A model generated the notes under the pieces. That model did no database searches. It had not been told where the DNA came from and saw only the letters and a list, made by a program, of their open reading frames with translations. The translations under genes were made by a program, and so were the position numbers. A stretch of 56,078 nt of DNA, from the NCBI RefSeq assembly GCF_011045015.1, contig NZ_JAAKZY010000046.1, forward strand, positions 1-56,078. Direction: 5' to 3'. Position 1 is the first letter of the stretch. Every line of letters begins with the position of its first letter. The DNA is from Streptomyces scabichelini (GTDB taxonomy: Bacteria; Actinomycetota; Actinomycetes; Streptomycetales; Streptomycetaceae). Below are positions 32,575 through 41,377 of the stretch, piece by piece.

Positions 32575-33728
32575 CCATGACCGACGCCACCCTCTCCGTC
32601 GGCTCCCTGGAGGCCCGGCCCGGCACCAAGGCGCGCGGCACCGTCCGGGCCGACCTCGGCACCCTCACCGCGGACATCCCGCTGACCCTGGTCAACGGCA
32701 CCCGCCCCGGCCCGCGGGTCGTCATCACCGCGGGAGTGCACGGCGGCGAGTTCACGCCGATCGACGCCACCGTCCGCCTGGCAGACCTGCTGGAACCCGG
32801 CGAGGTGCACGGACAGGTCATCGTCTGTCCGGTCGCCAACCCCAACGCGGTGTACCAGGGCCGGCTCAACGTCTCCCCGGTCGACGGCGTGAACATCAAC
32901 CGTGTCTTTCCCGGCGACCCGGACGGCGGCCCCACCGAGCGGCTGGCCGCCTGGCTCTTCGCGAACCTGGTCGACGGTGCCGACGTGTACGTCGACCTGC
33001 ACTGTGGCGGCATCGACCAGGTCCTGCGGGACTTCGTCGGCTACCGCCTCACCGGTGACCCGGACCTCGACAAGGCGACGGCCGGGCTGGCAGGCTCCTT
33101 CGGCATCGAGGACGTCATCCTCGGGCTGACGCCCGAGGGCGGCAACAGCCACGCGGCCGCCGCCCGCCGGGGCATCTCGGCGGTCCTCGTCGAGGTGGGC
33201 TCACTCGGGCAGCGGGACGAGCCCACGGCCCTGCGCCGCGTCGACGGTCTGCTGGGGGCACTGCGCCATCTGGGCGTCCTCGACCAGGCCGGCTCCGCTC
33301 CGGCGCCGATCCGCGAGTGGGTCTGGTCCGCCGGTGTCACCGCCGAGGCCACCGGCCTGTGGTACCCGGAGTTCTCCTTCGACGCCGACGTCATCGGCGA
33401 AGTGGCGGAGGGCGATGTCCTCGGCCGCATCGTCGACCCGGCCGACGGGACGGAGTACACGGTCCAGGCCCCGGCCGGCGGCCGGATCTTCTACGGCATG
33501 CACGGCCTCACCGTCGCCCCCGGCACCGAACTCGCCGCACTCGCCGTCCCGTGGGAGGCACACAATGAAAGATGCCCGTATAGACCGCAGACTGTTCCTG
33601 CGAGGAATAGGCGGAGCCACGGCGGGTCTCGCCGCCGCGACCGCCCTCAGCGCCTGCGGCACCGGTACCAGCCGCAGCGCTTCCACCGGCACCGGTGGGA
33701 AGGGCGGCAAGACGGTGATCGTCCGTGA
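32571..33728 (+). CDS. Succinylglutamate desuccinylase/aspartoacylase-family deacylase, copy 1
   Basis: A zinc carboxypeptidase-fold amidohydrolase of the AstE/AspA family (385 residues as read). Zinc ligands are His57 and Glu60 in GVHGGEF and His144 in VDLHCGG; the substrate Arg/Asn motif is GVNINRVFPGD, and the catalytic Glu is in VLVEVGS. Members remove acyl groups from N-acyl amino compounds (aspartoacylase, DoeB). ATG overlaps the previous TGA. The last ~54 residues (from NERCPYRPQT) run out of frame through the start of the next gene, giving a 164-bp overlap and a basic low-complexity tail with no family likeness; the natural end was probably near HNE at ~33565. Confidence 0.85.
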   Translation: MTMTDATLSVGSLEARPGTKARGTVRADLGTLTADIPLTLVNGTRPGPRVVITAGVHGGEFTPIDATVRLADLLEPGEVHGQVIVCPVANPNAVYQGRLNVSPVDGVNINRVFPGDPDGGPTERLAAWLFANLVDGADVYVDLHCGGIDQVLRDFVGYRLTGDPDLDKATAGLAGSFGIEDVILGLTPEGGNSHAAAARRGISAVLVEVGSLGQRDEPTALRRVDGLLGALRHLGVLDQAGSAPAPIREWVWSAGVTAEATGLWYPEFSFDADVIGEVAEGDVLGRIVDPADGTEYTVQAPAGGRIFYGMHGLTVAPGTELAALAVPWEAHNERCPYRPQTVPARNRRSHGGSRRRDRPQRLRHRYQPQRFHRHRWEGRQDGDRP

Positions 33729-34674
33729 CAGCGGCGGTTCCTTCGGTGCGGCCCTGCAGAAGGCGATCTACACGCCGTTCACGCAGGAGACCGGCATCAG
33801 TGTCAAGGTGCTCAACGTGGACGACGCCCCGCTGCTCGCCCAGATCAAGCAGGGCCGCCCGCAGTGCGACCTCATCAACAACTCGATGATGTCTCACCAC
33901 AAGTACGTGAAGCAGGACGCCCTGGAGACGCTGGACCCCGACCGGATCAAGAGCCTGAAGAGCGCGAAGATCCCCGACAACCAGATCACCGACCATGCCA
34001 TCGGCTACGGCTTCTACGGCCAGTGCATCGCGTACCGCACCGATGCCTTCGGTGGCCGCAAGCCCGAGTCGTGGGAGGACTTCTGGGACACCAAGGCGTT
34101 CAAGGGCGGCCGTTCGATGGTCAGCCCGGACGGTGACCTGCCCGAGCTGGAGTTCGCGCTGCTGGCCGACGGCGTCCCGATGGACAAGCTGTACCCGCTC
34201 GATGTGGACCGCGCCTTCAAGGTGCTGACCCGGCTGCAGGCCGACATCAAGAAGTTCTGGGACAGCGGCCCGCTGCCCGGTGTGCTGCTGAGCCGTGAGG
34301 AGGTGACGATGTCGACCGTCTGGGACGGCCGGATCGCCGATCTGCAGAAGCAGGGCGTGCCGGTCGCACGGCAGCTCAACGGCATGCGCCGCCAGTTCTC
34401 GGGCTACGCCATCGCCAAGGGCGCGGCCAACGCGGACGCCGCCCACCAGCTCATGGACTTCGCGCTGCGCGCCGAGATCCAGGCCGGCCTGGCCAAGGCC
34501 TTCCCGTTGAACCCGGCTTCCCCGCTGGCCTACGCCAAGCTCACCGAGGACGAGCGCAACGCGCTCGCGGGTGCGCCGAAGTACTACGACAAGGGCTTCG
34601 ACACGGACATCGACTGGTGGCTGAAGAACGAAGCGGCCGTCACCGAGCGCTGGTTGGAGTGGGCTCGTGACTGA
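33565..34674 (+). CDS. Polyamine-type ABC transporter substrate-binding lipoprotein (PotD-like)
   Basis: A 369-residue exported binding protein. The N-terminus has a twin-arginine motif (DRRLFLRGIGG, Arg8-Arg9) plus a lipobox LSAC with Cys31, so it is probably Tat-exported and lipid-anchored. The mature part (VIVRDSGGSFGAALQKAIYT, DLINNSMMSHHKYVKQ) follows the PotD/family 1 extracellular solute-binding pattern. ATG has GGGAGG upstream; it overlaps the deacylase reading frame by 164 bp, and its GTGACTGA end overlaps the ATPase start. It delivers substrate to the PotA-PotB-PotC-like importer encoded next. The ligand might be an acylated amine, given the two deacylases. Confidence 0.88.
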   Translation: MKDARIDRRLFLRGIGGATAGLAAATALSACGTGTSRSASTGTGGKGGKTVIVRDSGGSFGAALQKAIYTPFTQETGISVKVLNVDDAPLLAQIKQGRPQCDLINNSMMSHHKYVKQDALETLDPDRIKSLKSAKIPDNQITDHAIGYGFYGQCIAYRTDAFGGRKPESWEDFWDTKAFKGGRSMVSPDGDLPELEFALLADGVPMDKLYPLDVDRAFKVLTRLQADIKKFWDSGPLPGVLLSREEVTMSTVWDGRIADLQKQGVPVARQLNGMRRQFSGYAIAKGAANADAAHQLMDFALRAEIQAGLAKAFPLNPASPLAYAKLTEDERNALAGAPKYYDKGFDTDIDWWLKNEAAVTERWLEWARD

Positions 34675-35806
34675 ATTCGGTGTGGTCACACCGTCGGTGA
34701 AGGTGGCCGGCGGCACGCCGGCCACCGCGACGGGCAAAGCGCTGTCGGTGGTGGCCCTGCGCAAGACGTACGGGGATGTCGTCGCGGTCGACGAGGCGTC
34801 CATGGAGATCGCGGCCGGGGAGTTCGTCACCTTCCTCGGCGCTTCGGGGTCGGGCAAGACCACGACCCTGATGATGATTGCCGGGTTCTGCGAACCGGAC
34901 TCCGGCACCATCACCGTCGGGGACCGTGACGTGACCCGGCTCGCGCCGCAGAAGCGCGGCCTCGGGTTTGTCTTCCAGCAGTACCTGCTGTTCCCGCACA
35001 TGACCGTGAGCGAGAACGTCGCCTTCCCGCTCACCCTGCGCGGCGTGTCGAAGGACGAGATCCGCAGGCGGGTCGGGGAGACGCTGGAGATCGCCGGTCT
35101 GTCCGGGTTCGGCGGCCGTAAGCCGCGCGAGCTGTCCGGTGGTCAGCAGCAGCGTGTCGCGTTGTGCCGGGCGCTGGTCTACCGCCCGCCGGTGATCTTG
35201 ATGGACGAGCCGCTGGGCGCGCTGGACAAGAAGCTGCGTGACCAGCTGCAGGTCGAGATCAAGACCATCCAGCAGGAACTCGGCCTGACCGTCATCTATG
35301 TGACGCACGATCAGGAAGAGGCGCTGGTCCTCTCGGATCGCATCGCGGTGATGCGCAACGGATTGATCGAGCAGTTCGACACCCCCAGGGAGTTGTTCGA
35401 GCGGCCGAGGACTCCCTTCGTCGCGGACTTCCTCGGCGCGGCCAACTTCCTGCCCGGCCGCATCGAGCAGCACACCGACGAGCACACCCTGGTCCGCCTC
35501 GACGAAAGTGGCGGCCTGCTGAAGGCGCGCCGCCACCAGCTGGGCACCGGTGCGGCGGTCAAGGCCGCCGTGCAGCCGGGCCGGCTGCGGGCCTGTGCCA
35601 CCGACGACGGTTTCTGTACCGGCACGGTGGAGACCGCCACGTATGTGGGCACTCTGGTCCGCGCGGGCGTGCGGGTCGACGGCGGGGAGACGCCGCTGCT
35701 GCGCCTGGAGGTACCGGCCGGCCGGGGCCCCGTCGCCGGCGAGCGGGTCGGGATCACCGCCGACCCCGAGGACGTCAACCTCTTCACCGGCGAACAGGGA
35801 GGGTGA
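34667..35806 (+). CDS. ABC importer ATPase (PotA-like)
   Basis: A 379-residue ATPase with Walker A GASGSGKT (58-65), Q-loop FVFQQYLLFP, signature LSGGQQQR (156-163), Walker B VILMDEP (176-182) and switch His in VTHDQEEAL. The last ~120 residues form a TOBE domain, normal for the spermidine/putrescine/iron group. GTG start overlaps the binding-protein stop. It energises uptake through the two permeases that follow within 3 bp and 4-bp overlap. Confidence 0.92.
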   Translation: MTEFGVVTPSVKVAGGTPATATGKALSVVALRKTYGDVVAVDEASMEIAAGEFVTFLGASGSGKTTTLMMIAGFCEPDSGTITVGDRDVTRLAPQKRGLGFVFQQYLLFPHMTVSENVAFPLTLRGVSKDEIRRRVGETLEIAGLSGFGGRKPRELSGGQQQRVALCRALVYRPPVILMDEPLGALDKKLRDQLQVEIKTIQQELGLTVIYVTHDQEEALVLSDRIAVMRNGLIEQFDTPRELFERPRTPFVADFLGAANFLPGRIEQHTDEHTLVRLDESGGLLKARRHQLGTGAAVKAAVQPGRLRACATDDGFCTGTVETATYVGTLVRAGVRVDGGETPLLRLEVPAGRGPVAGERVGITADPEDVNLFTGEQGG

Positions 35807-35809
35807 GCC

Positions 35810-36703
35810 ATGGCCGCCCTCACCGCCACCGCCCCCGCCCGTCCGCGCAAGCTGCTGGCTTCGCGCAAGACCCGGGTCGGGATCCTCTACGCGCTGCCGG
35901 TCGTCGTCTATCTGCTGGTGCTGTTCGTCTACCCGATCTTCAGCACGCTGTTCCTCAGTCTGAAGAACGCCGACGGATCGCTCACCCTGCACTGGTACGC
36001 CGAGGCGCTGACCGGGGTCAACCTGTCCGTCCTGTTCACCACGCTGCGGATCTCGGCGGAGACGGCACTGCTCAGCCTGGTCTTCGGGTTCCTCCTGGCC
36101 AATGCGATCTCCCGGCTCAAACCGATGTGGGCCGCGCTGGCCATGCTGATCGTGGTCGTCCCGCACTTCATCAGCGCCCTGGTGCGCACCTACGGCTGGA
36201 TCATCCTGCTCGGCGACAAGGGCCTGGTGAACGAGACCCTGGCCGCCCTGTCGGTACCGGGGACGCCGCACCAGCTGCTCTACAACGAGCTCGGCGTGGT
36301 CATCGGCACCACCTCCATGATGCTGCCCTACACGGTGCTGCTGCTGTACGGGGTGATGCGCGGCGTGGACCGCCGCCTGCTCGCCGCGGCGGCCAGCATG
36401 GGCGCCGGACGCGTGACGATCTTCCGCCGCGTCTACCTGCCGCTGGTCGCCCCCGGCCTGGCCAGCGCCGGACTGCTCAGCTTCATCCTGTCGCTGGGCT
36501 ACTACATCACCCCCGCCCTGATGGGCGGACCCAACCAGACGATGATCGCCACCCTCATCAACCAGCAGGTGACCAAGGAAAACCAGTGGAACCAGGCAGC
36601 CGCCCAGGGAGTCATCCTGCTGCTGCTCACCCTCGCCGGACTGCTGCTGGTCAAGCTCGTCAGCTCCCTCGGCGCCAGCCGTAAGAAGAGGAGCGCGTCA
36701 TGA
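35810..36703 (+). CDS. ABC importer permease 1 (PotB-like)
   Basis: A 297-residue inner-membrane protein with six predicted helices; the first follows RKTRVGILYALPVVVYLLVL. The cytoplasmic EAA loop that docks on the ATPase is visible as AAAASMGAGRVTIFRRVYLPLVAPG. Three bases separate it from the ATPase gene and its TGA overlaps the start of permease 2. The family imports polyamines, and in relatives also 2-aminoethylphosphonate or opines. Confidence 0.9.
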   Translation: MAALTATAPARPRKLLASRKTRVGILYALPVVVYLLVLFVYPIFSTLFLSLKNADGSLTLHWYAEALTGVNLSVLFTTLRISAETALLSLVFGFLLANAISRLKPMWAALAMLIVVVPHFISALVRTYGWIILLGDKGLVNETLAALSVPGTPHQLLYNELGVVIGTTSMMLPYTVLLLYGVMRGVDRRLLAAAASMGAGRVTIFRRVYLPLVAPGLASAGLLSFILSLGYYITPALMGGPNQTMIATLINQQVTKENQWNQAAAQGVILLLLTLAGLLLVKLVSSLGASRKKRSAS

Positions 36704-37566
36704 TGGAGCTGCGCAGAACCCTCGCCGGGCGGATCGCCCTGACCGCCGTCGCCACCGTGATCCTGCTGTTCCTGGCACTGCCGATCGTCGTCATCCTCGT
36801 CACCTCCTTCAGCAACAACGCCTTCGCCGATTTCCCGCCCGACACCTGGACGCTGAACTGGTACAAGGCGCTGTTCGCCGACGGCAGCAAATGGCCGGCC
36901 GCGCTCTCCCTGAGTGCCCTGGTCGCCGCTATCAGCACCGTCTTCTCACTGATCATCGGGGTGACCGCGGCGACCGCCCTCACACGCAGCGAACTCCCGC
37001 TGCGCTCCGCGGTCTACGCCCTGGTCCTCGGACCGCTGGTCATCCCGCAGATCGTCACCGCGCTGGGCCTGTTCCTGCTCTTCGAGCCCGCCGCGATGCT
37101 GGGCAGCCCGATCGCCATCGCGCTGGGCCACACCGTGCTGGCCTCACCGATCGCGGTACTCATCCTCATCGCGACGTTGCGCGGCATCGACGAACGCCTC
37201 GAGGACGCCGCCGCCAGCATGGGTGCCGGCCGCCTGACCATAGCCCGGCGGATCACCTTCCCCCTCGCCGCGCCCGGAATGATCGCCGCGGCGATCTTCT
37301 CCTTCATCACCAGCTTCGACGAGTTCTACATCTCCCAGTTCCTCTCCTCCGTCGACACCGTCACCCTGCCCGTGCAGGTCTACAACTCCCTCACCTTCGA
37401 GATCGACCCCAGCGTCACCGCGATCAGCGCGATCCTCATCGCCTTCGCGATCCTCGCCCTCGGCCTGGTGGCCCTGGTGCGCTGGCTCGGCTCCGGACGG
37501 CAGGACTCCCTGCTGTCGGTCGAGAACACGGTCGGAGTCGCAGCTCCGGGAGGTGAGGCCGTATGA
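36700..37566 (+). CDS. ABC importer permease 2 (PotC-like)
   Basis: A 288-residue six-helix permease, first helix VATVILLFLALPIVVILVTS, EAA loop DAAASMGAGRLTIARRITFPLAAPG. ATG 36700 (or 36703) overlaps the TGA of permease 1, and its own TGA overlaps the aminotransferase ATG. The heterodimer with PotB-like completes the importer. The tight coupling to the aminotransferase is direct evidence that transport and catabolism are one unit. Confidence 0.9.
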   Translation: MMELRRTLAGRIALTAVATVILLFLALPIVVILVTSFSNNAFADFPPDTWTLNWYKALFADGSKWPAALSLSALVAAISTVFSLIIGVTAATALTRSELPLRSAVYALVLGPLVIPQIVTALGLFLLFEPAAMLGSPIAIALGHTVLASPIAVLILIATLRGIDERLEDAAASMGAGRLTIARRITFPLAAPGMIAAAIFSFITSFDEFYISQFLSSVDTVTLPVQVYNSLTFEIDPSVTAISAILIAFAILALGLVALVRWLGSGRQDSLLSVENTVGVAAPGGEAV

Positions 37567-38945
37567 CCGCCGCCACCGTTCAGCTGACCGCCGCCACCGC
37601 CCAGCGGCACCTGCTGCTGAACATGACTGCCAACGGCTCGCTCGGCCCCGAGGGCGAGGACCTTCTCGTCGTCCGGCGAGGGGAGGGCCCGTACGTCGAC
37701 GACGCGGACGGCAGGCGCTACATCGACGGCCTGTCAGGGCTGTACTGCTGCCAGCTCGGCTACTCCTACGGCCCCGAGTTCGCCGAGGCCGCCGAGCGGC
37801 AACTGCGCGAGCTGTGCTACAGCCCGCTGTGGACCGGCTCCGCGCATCCGGCGGCGATCGAACTCGCCGAGCGGCTGTCCCGGATCGCCCCCGTGGACAT
37901 CGAGCACACCTTCTTCTCGAGCGGCGGCGCCGAAGCCGTCGAGACCGCCTGGAAGATCGCCCGCCGCTACCACGCCCTGCGCGGCGAGCCGGGCCGCACC
38001 AAGGCGATCGCCCGGCGCGGCGCCTACCACGGGCTGACCATCGGCACCCTGTCGCTCACCGACGACCCCGGCCTGACGGAGCCGTACGGCCCGCCGGCGA
38101 TCGACACCCGGTTCGTGTCCAACACCAACCGCCTCGGCCTCGCACCGGAGTACGCGGACGACGACCTGTACACGGCCCGGCTGCTCGCCGAGCTGGAGGC
38201 CGCGATCCTGGCCGAGGGCCCGGAGAACGTCGCCATGCTCATCGCCGAGCCGGTGCAGAACCGCGGCGGCTGCATCACCCCGCCCAAGGGGTACTGGCAG
38301 GGTCTGCGGGCCCTGGCCGACCGGTACGGCTTCCTGCTCGTCGCCGACGAGGTGATCACGGCCTTCGGCCGGGTCGGCGAGTGGTTCGGCGGCGACCGCT
38401 ACGGCGCCCGCCCGGACATCGTCACCGTCGCCAAGGGCATCACCGCCGGATACGCCCCCATGGGAGCAACTCTCGTCAGCAACCGCGTCGTTGACGTCAT
38501 CAACAGGCCCGGCGCGGTCCTCAACCACGGCTACACCTTCGCCGGTCACCCGCTGAGCGCGGCCATCGCCCTGCGCAACCTGGAGATCATGGAGCGCGAC
38601 CGGATCCTGGAGAACGTCCGCGGCCTCCAGGACCACCTCGCGAAGCGCATGGAGTCCCTCACGGACCTGCCGATCGTCGGCGACGTCCGCGGCACCGGGT
38701 TCTTCTACTCCTGCGAACTCGTCGGCGACCTCGACGACGGCGGCTTCAGCGACCTTGCCCGCGCCGGCCTGATCGTCGACCTGATCCCGCGCCGACTGCG
38801 TGAGGCCGGCCTGCTGGCCCGCGTGTACAACCGGTCCGCGCCGCTGGTCCAGATCGCGCCCCCGCTGATCAGCGACCGCGCCCTCCTGGACCGTATCGCC
38901 GACATCCTCGCGGAGACCCTCGCCGAGGCGTCCGCCCGCGTCTGA
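37563..38945 (+). CDS. Class III aminotransferase (putrescine/omega-amine:pyruvate type)
   Basis: A 460-residue PLP enzyme of the SpuC/omega-transaminase group. Landmarks are FFSSGGAEAVETAWKIARRY, AYHGLTIGTLSLT, VADEVITAFGRVGEWFG with the PLP-binding Asp, and Lys291 in VTVAKGITAGYAPMGA. The length and the LCYSPLWTGSAHPAAIELAE stretch fit omega-amino acid/diamine:pyruvate transaminases rather than GabT. It would convert a terminal amine to an aldehyde for the aldehyde dehydrogenase three genes on. Coupled by ATGA to the permease. Donor unproven (putrescine, beta-alanine, taurine or a deacylated diamine). Confidence 0.88.
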   Translation: MTAATVQLTAATAQRHLLLNMTANGSLGPEGEDLLVVRRGEGPYVDDADGRRYIDGLSGLYCCQLGYSYGPEFAEAAERQLRELCYSPLWTGSAHPAAIELAERLSRIAPVDIEHTFFSSGGAEAVETAWKIARRYHALRGEPGRTKAIARRGAYHGLTIGTLSLTDDPGLTEPYGPPAIDTRFVSNTNRLGLAPEYADDDLYTARLLAELEAAILAEGPENVAMLIAEPVQNRGGCITPPKGYWQGLRALADRYGFLLVADEVITAFGRVGEWFGGDRYGARPDIVTVAKGITAGYAPMGATLVSNRVVDVINRPGAVLNHGYTFAGHPLSAAIALRNLEIMERDRILENVRGLQDHLAKRMESLTDLPIVGDVRGTGFFYSCELVGDLDDGGFSDLARAGLIVDLIPRRLREAGLLARVYNRSAPLVQIAPPLISDRALLDRIADILAETLAEASARV

Positions 38946-38969
38946 TCCATGTTCTTCGAAAGGAACCAC

Positions 38970-39923
38970 ATGTACTCCATCGGTCCGCTGACCGTCGCTC
39001 CAGGCGAGCGCGCCCAGGGCCTCATCCCGGTCGGCACCAGCAGCTACGGCGTGGAGCTCGGTATTCCGCTGATCGTCGTCAACGGCATGCAGGACGGCCC
39101 GGTCCTGTGTGTGGACGCGGGCGTGCACGGCGACGAGTACGACGGCCAGGAAGCCGTCCGCCGGGTCCTCGCCGAGATCGACCCGGCGACCCTGCGCGGC
39201 ACCGTCGTCGGCATCCCCTGCCTGAACACCCCGGCCTTCGAGGCCGCCGCCCGCGCCAGCGGCATCGACCACCTCAACCTCAACCGCATCTTCCCCGGTG
39301 ACGCGGAGGGCTCGTACTCCCAGCGCCTGGCCGCCACCTTCGTCGAGCAGGTCGTCCCCGCCGTCGACGCCGTGGTCGACCTGCACACCGGAGGCGCCTA
39401 CGGCGAGATCGCCCCGCTGGTCATCCTCCAGGGCGGCTACGAGGACCTTGCGACGGACCTCGCCCTCGCCGCCGGTCACGAGCTGGTCTGGAAGGGCGGC
39501 AAGTGGGGCGGCACGGTCCGCCATCCCGCGCTCGCGGCCGGCAAGCCCGCCATCACCATCGAGGTCGGCGGCGGCACGTACCGCGAGACCAACGTCGAGA
39601 CGCACATGAACTCGATCCGCAACGTCCTGCGCAGCCTCGGCCTGATCGACGGCGAGGCGGAGCTGCGAGACACCTACACCACCGTCTCCGGCACCTTCGC
39701 GCGCTCCGCCTCCGGCGGCTTCTTCGTCGCTCGCGCCGAGCCGGGGGAGACCTGCAAGGAAGGCGATCTGATCGCCACCATCGTCGACCACTACGGCAAC
39801 AAGCTGGAAGAGGTCACCGCCCCGCAGGACGGCATCGTGCTCTGGGTCCGCCGGATCCGCACCGTCCGCCCCGGCGACGAGGTCGTCATCTTCGGCGAGG
39901 TCCTCGGGGAGATCCGGCCATGA
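38970..39923 (+). CDS. Succinylglutamate desuccinylase/aspartoacylase-family deacylase, copy 2
   Basis: A 317-residue zinc amidohydrolase: His53 and Glu56 in GVHGDEYDGQEAV, His139 in VDLHTGG, HLNLNRIFPGD for the substrate carboxylate, and catalytic Glu in ITIEVGGG. The GVHGDEYDG form resembles DoeB, which deacetylates N-acetyl-diaminobutyrate, more than copy 1 does. It carries a beta-barrel-like C-terminal region (GDLIATIVDHYGNKLEEVTA) that resembles a biotinyl-like fold and may shield the active site. ATG 38970 with AAAGGA upstream. ATGA overlap with the aldehyde dehydrogenase. Confidence 0.86.
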   Translation: MYSIGPLTVAPGERAQGLIPVGTSSYGVELGIPLIVVNGMQDGPVLCVDAGVHGDEYDGQEAVRRVLAEIDPATLRGTVVGIPCLNTPAFEAAARASGIDHLNLNRIFPGDAEGSYSQRLAATFVEQVVPAVDAVVDLHTGGAYGEIAPLVILQGGYEDLATDLALAAGHELVWKGGKWGGTVRHPALAAGKPAITIEVGGGTYRETNVETHMNSIRNVLRSLGLIDGEAELRDTYTTVSGTFARSASGGFFVARAEPGETCKEGDLIATIVDHYGNKLEEVTAPQDGIVLWVRRIRTVRPGDEVVIFGEVLGEIRP

Positions 39924-41377
39924 CCGGCGAACCGCAGGTGACCGAACTGCTCATCGACGGCAAGCACGTCCCCGCCGCCGACGGCCGCTTCTTCACGGTC
40001 CTCGACCCCTCCGACGGGACGGCCATCGCCCAGGTGGCGCTGGCCGGCAAGGCGGACGTGGACCAGGCGGTGGCGGCGGCGAGAGCGGCCTTCGCCTCTC
40101 CCGAGTGGGCCCGCATGCGTGCCGCCGACCGGGGGCGGATCCTGTACCGGATCGCCGAAGCCATCCGCTACCAGGGCGAACGGCTGGCCCGCCTGGAGAG
40201 CCAGGACGTCGGCAAGCCGCTCAGCCAGGCCAAGGCCGATGTCGAAGCGGCGGCCCGCTACTTCGAGTTCTACGCGGGCGCCGCCGACAAGCTCGGCGGC
40301 ACGACGATCCCGCTCGGCCCCGGCCTGATCGACTACACCGTCCGTGAGCCGATCGGTGTCTCCGGCCAGATCATCCCGTTCAACTACCCGCTGCAGAACA
40401 CCGCTCGGGGCTCGGCTCCGGCACTGGCGGCGGGCTGCACGGTGGTGCTCAAGCCTTCCCCAGAGGCGCCGCTCACCCCCCTGGAGATCGGCCGGATCGC
40501 CCTGGAGTGCGGTCTTCCGCCGGGCGTCCTGAACGTCGTCCCCGGTGACGGCGAGACCGGCGCGGCCCTCGCCGGGCACCCGGACATCAACCAGGTCACC
40601 TTCACCGGCTCGGTACCCACCGGCATCAAGGTCGCCCAGGCGGCCGCCGCCAACGTGGTGCCCTCCGTCACGGAGCTGGGCGGCAAGTCCCCGGTCGTCG
40701 TCTTCGCCGACGCCGACTTCGACCTGGCGCTCGCTGCCGTCGCCGCCTCGGCGTTCGGCAACGCCGGCCAGACCTGCTCGGCCGGCACCCGGCTGCTGCT
40801 CCAGCGCGGCGCCGAGGAGTTCCTCGACAAGCTGGTCTCGCACGCCGCCTCACTGCGCGTCGGCCCGGGCCTCACCGACCCGGACGTCGGGCCGCTCGTC
40901 GCCGCCCGGCAGCGCGACCGGGTGCTGAGCTACCTGGACGTGGCCCGGCAGGAGGGCGGGACGGTCCGCGTCGGCGGTGCGCCGTCCGACCCGGCCCTGG
41001 CCGACGGCTACTACGTCGAGCCGACCGTCCTCACCGGCCTGACCAACGACGCCCGGTGCGCCCGCGAGGAGATCTTCGGCCCCGTCGTCACCGTCATCGA
41101 GTTCGACGACGCCGACGAGGCCCTGGACATCGCCAACGACAGCCCCTACGGCCTGGCTTCGTACGTCTGGACGCGTGACATCGACAAGGCGATGCGCCTG
41201 GCCGAAGGCATCCGGGCCGGCCAGGTCTACGTCAACGCCACCGGCGTCGGCACCGGCGTGGAACTCCCCTTCGGCGGCTACAAGCACAGCGGCTGGGGCC
41301 GGGAGAAGGGCCTCGAAGGCCTGGGCAGCTACCTGCAGACGAAGAACGTCTGCATCGGGTTCGGGAACCGGTCATGA
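39920..41377 (+). CDS. Aldehyde dehydrogenase (betaine/aminoaldehyde type)
   Basis: A 485-residue NAD-dependent aldehyde dehydrogenase: IIPFNYPLQ with the catalytic Asn154, TELGGKSP with Glu252 and GQTCSAG with the nucleophile Cys286, closing LPFGGYKHSGWGREKG. The GQTCSAG form is typical of betaine- and aminoaldehyde dehydrogenases. It would oxidise the aldehyde made by the aminotransferase or the flavin oxidases to an acid. The ATG overlaps the deacylase TGA and its TGA overlaps the next ATG. Confidence 0.88.
   Translation: MTGEPQVTELLIDGKHVPAADGRFFTVLDPSDGTAIAQVALAGKADVDQAVAAARAAFASPEWARMRAADRGRILYRIAEAIRYQGERLARLESQDVGKPLSQAKADVEAAARYFEFYAGAADKLGGTTIPLGPGLIDYTVREPIGVSGQIIPFNYPLQNTARGSAPALAAGCTVVLKPSPEAPLTPLEIGRIALECGLPPGVLNVVPGDGETGAALAGHPDINQVTFTGSVPTGIKVAQAAAANVVPSVTELGGKSPVVVFADADFDLALAAVAASAFGNAGQTCSAGTRLLLQRGAEEFLDKLVSHAASLRVGPGLTDPDVGPLVAARQRDRVLSYLDVARQEGGTVRVGGAPSDPALADGYYVEPTVLTGLTNDARCAREEIFGPVVTVIEFDDADEALDIANDSPYGLASYVWTRDIDKAMRLAEGIRAGQVYVNATGVGTGVELPFGGYKHSGWGREKGLEGLGSYLQTKNVCIGFGNRS

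Noticed and set aside
37563..41377. Ectoine degradation (DoeB/DoeD/DoeC-like)
   Set aside because: Deacylase, transaminase and aldehyde dehydrogenase could fit, but the M24-type ectoine hydrolase is missing, the importer is Pot-type and two deacylases are present. Kept only as a relative of the proposed pathway.
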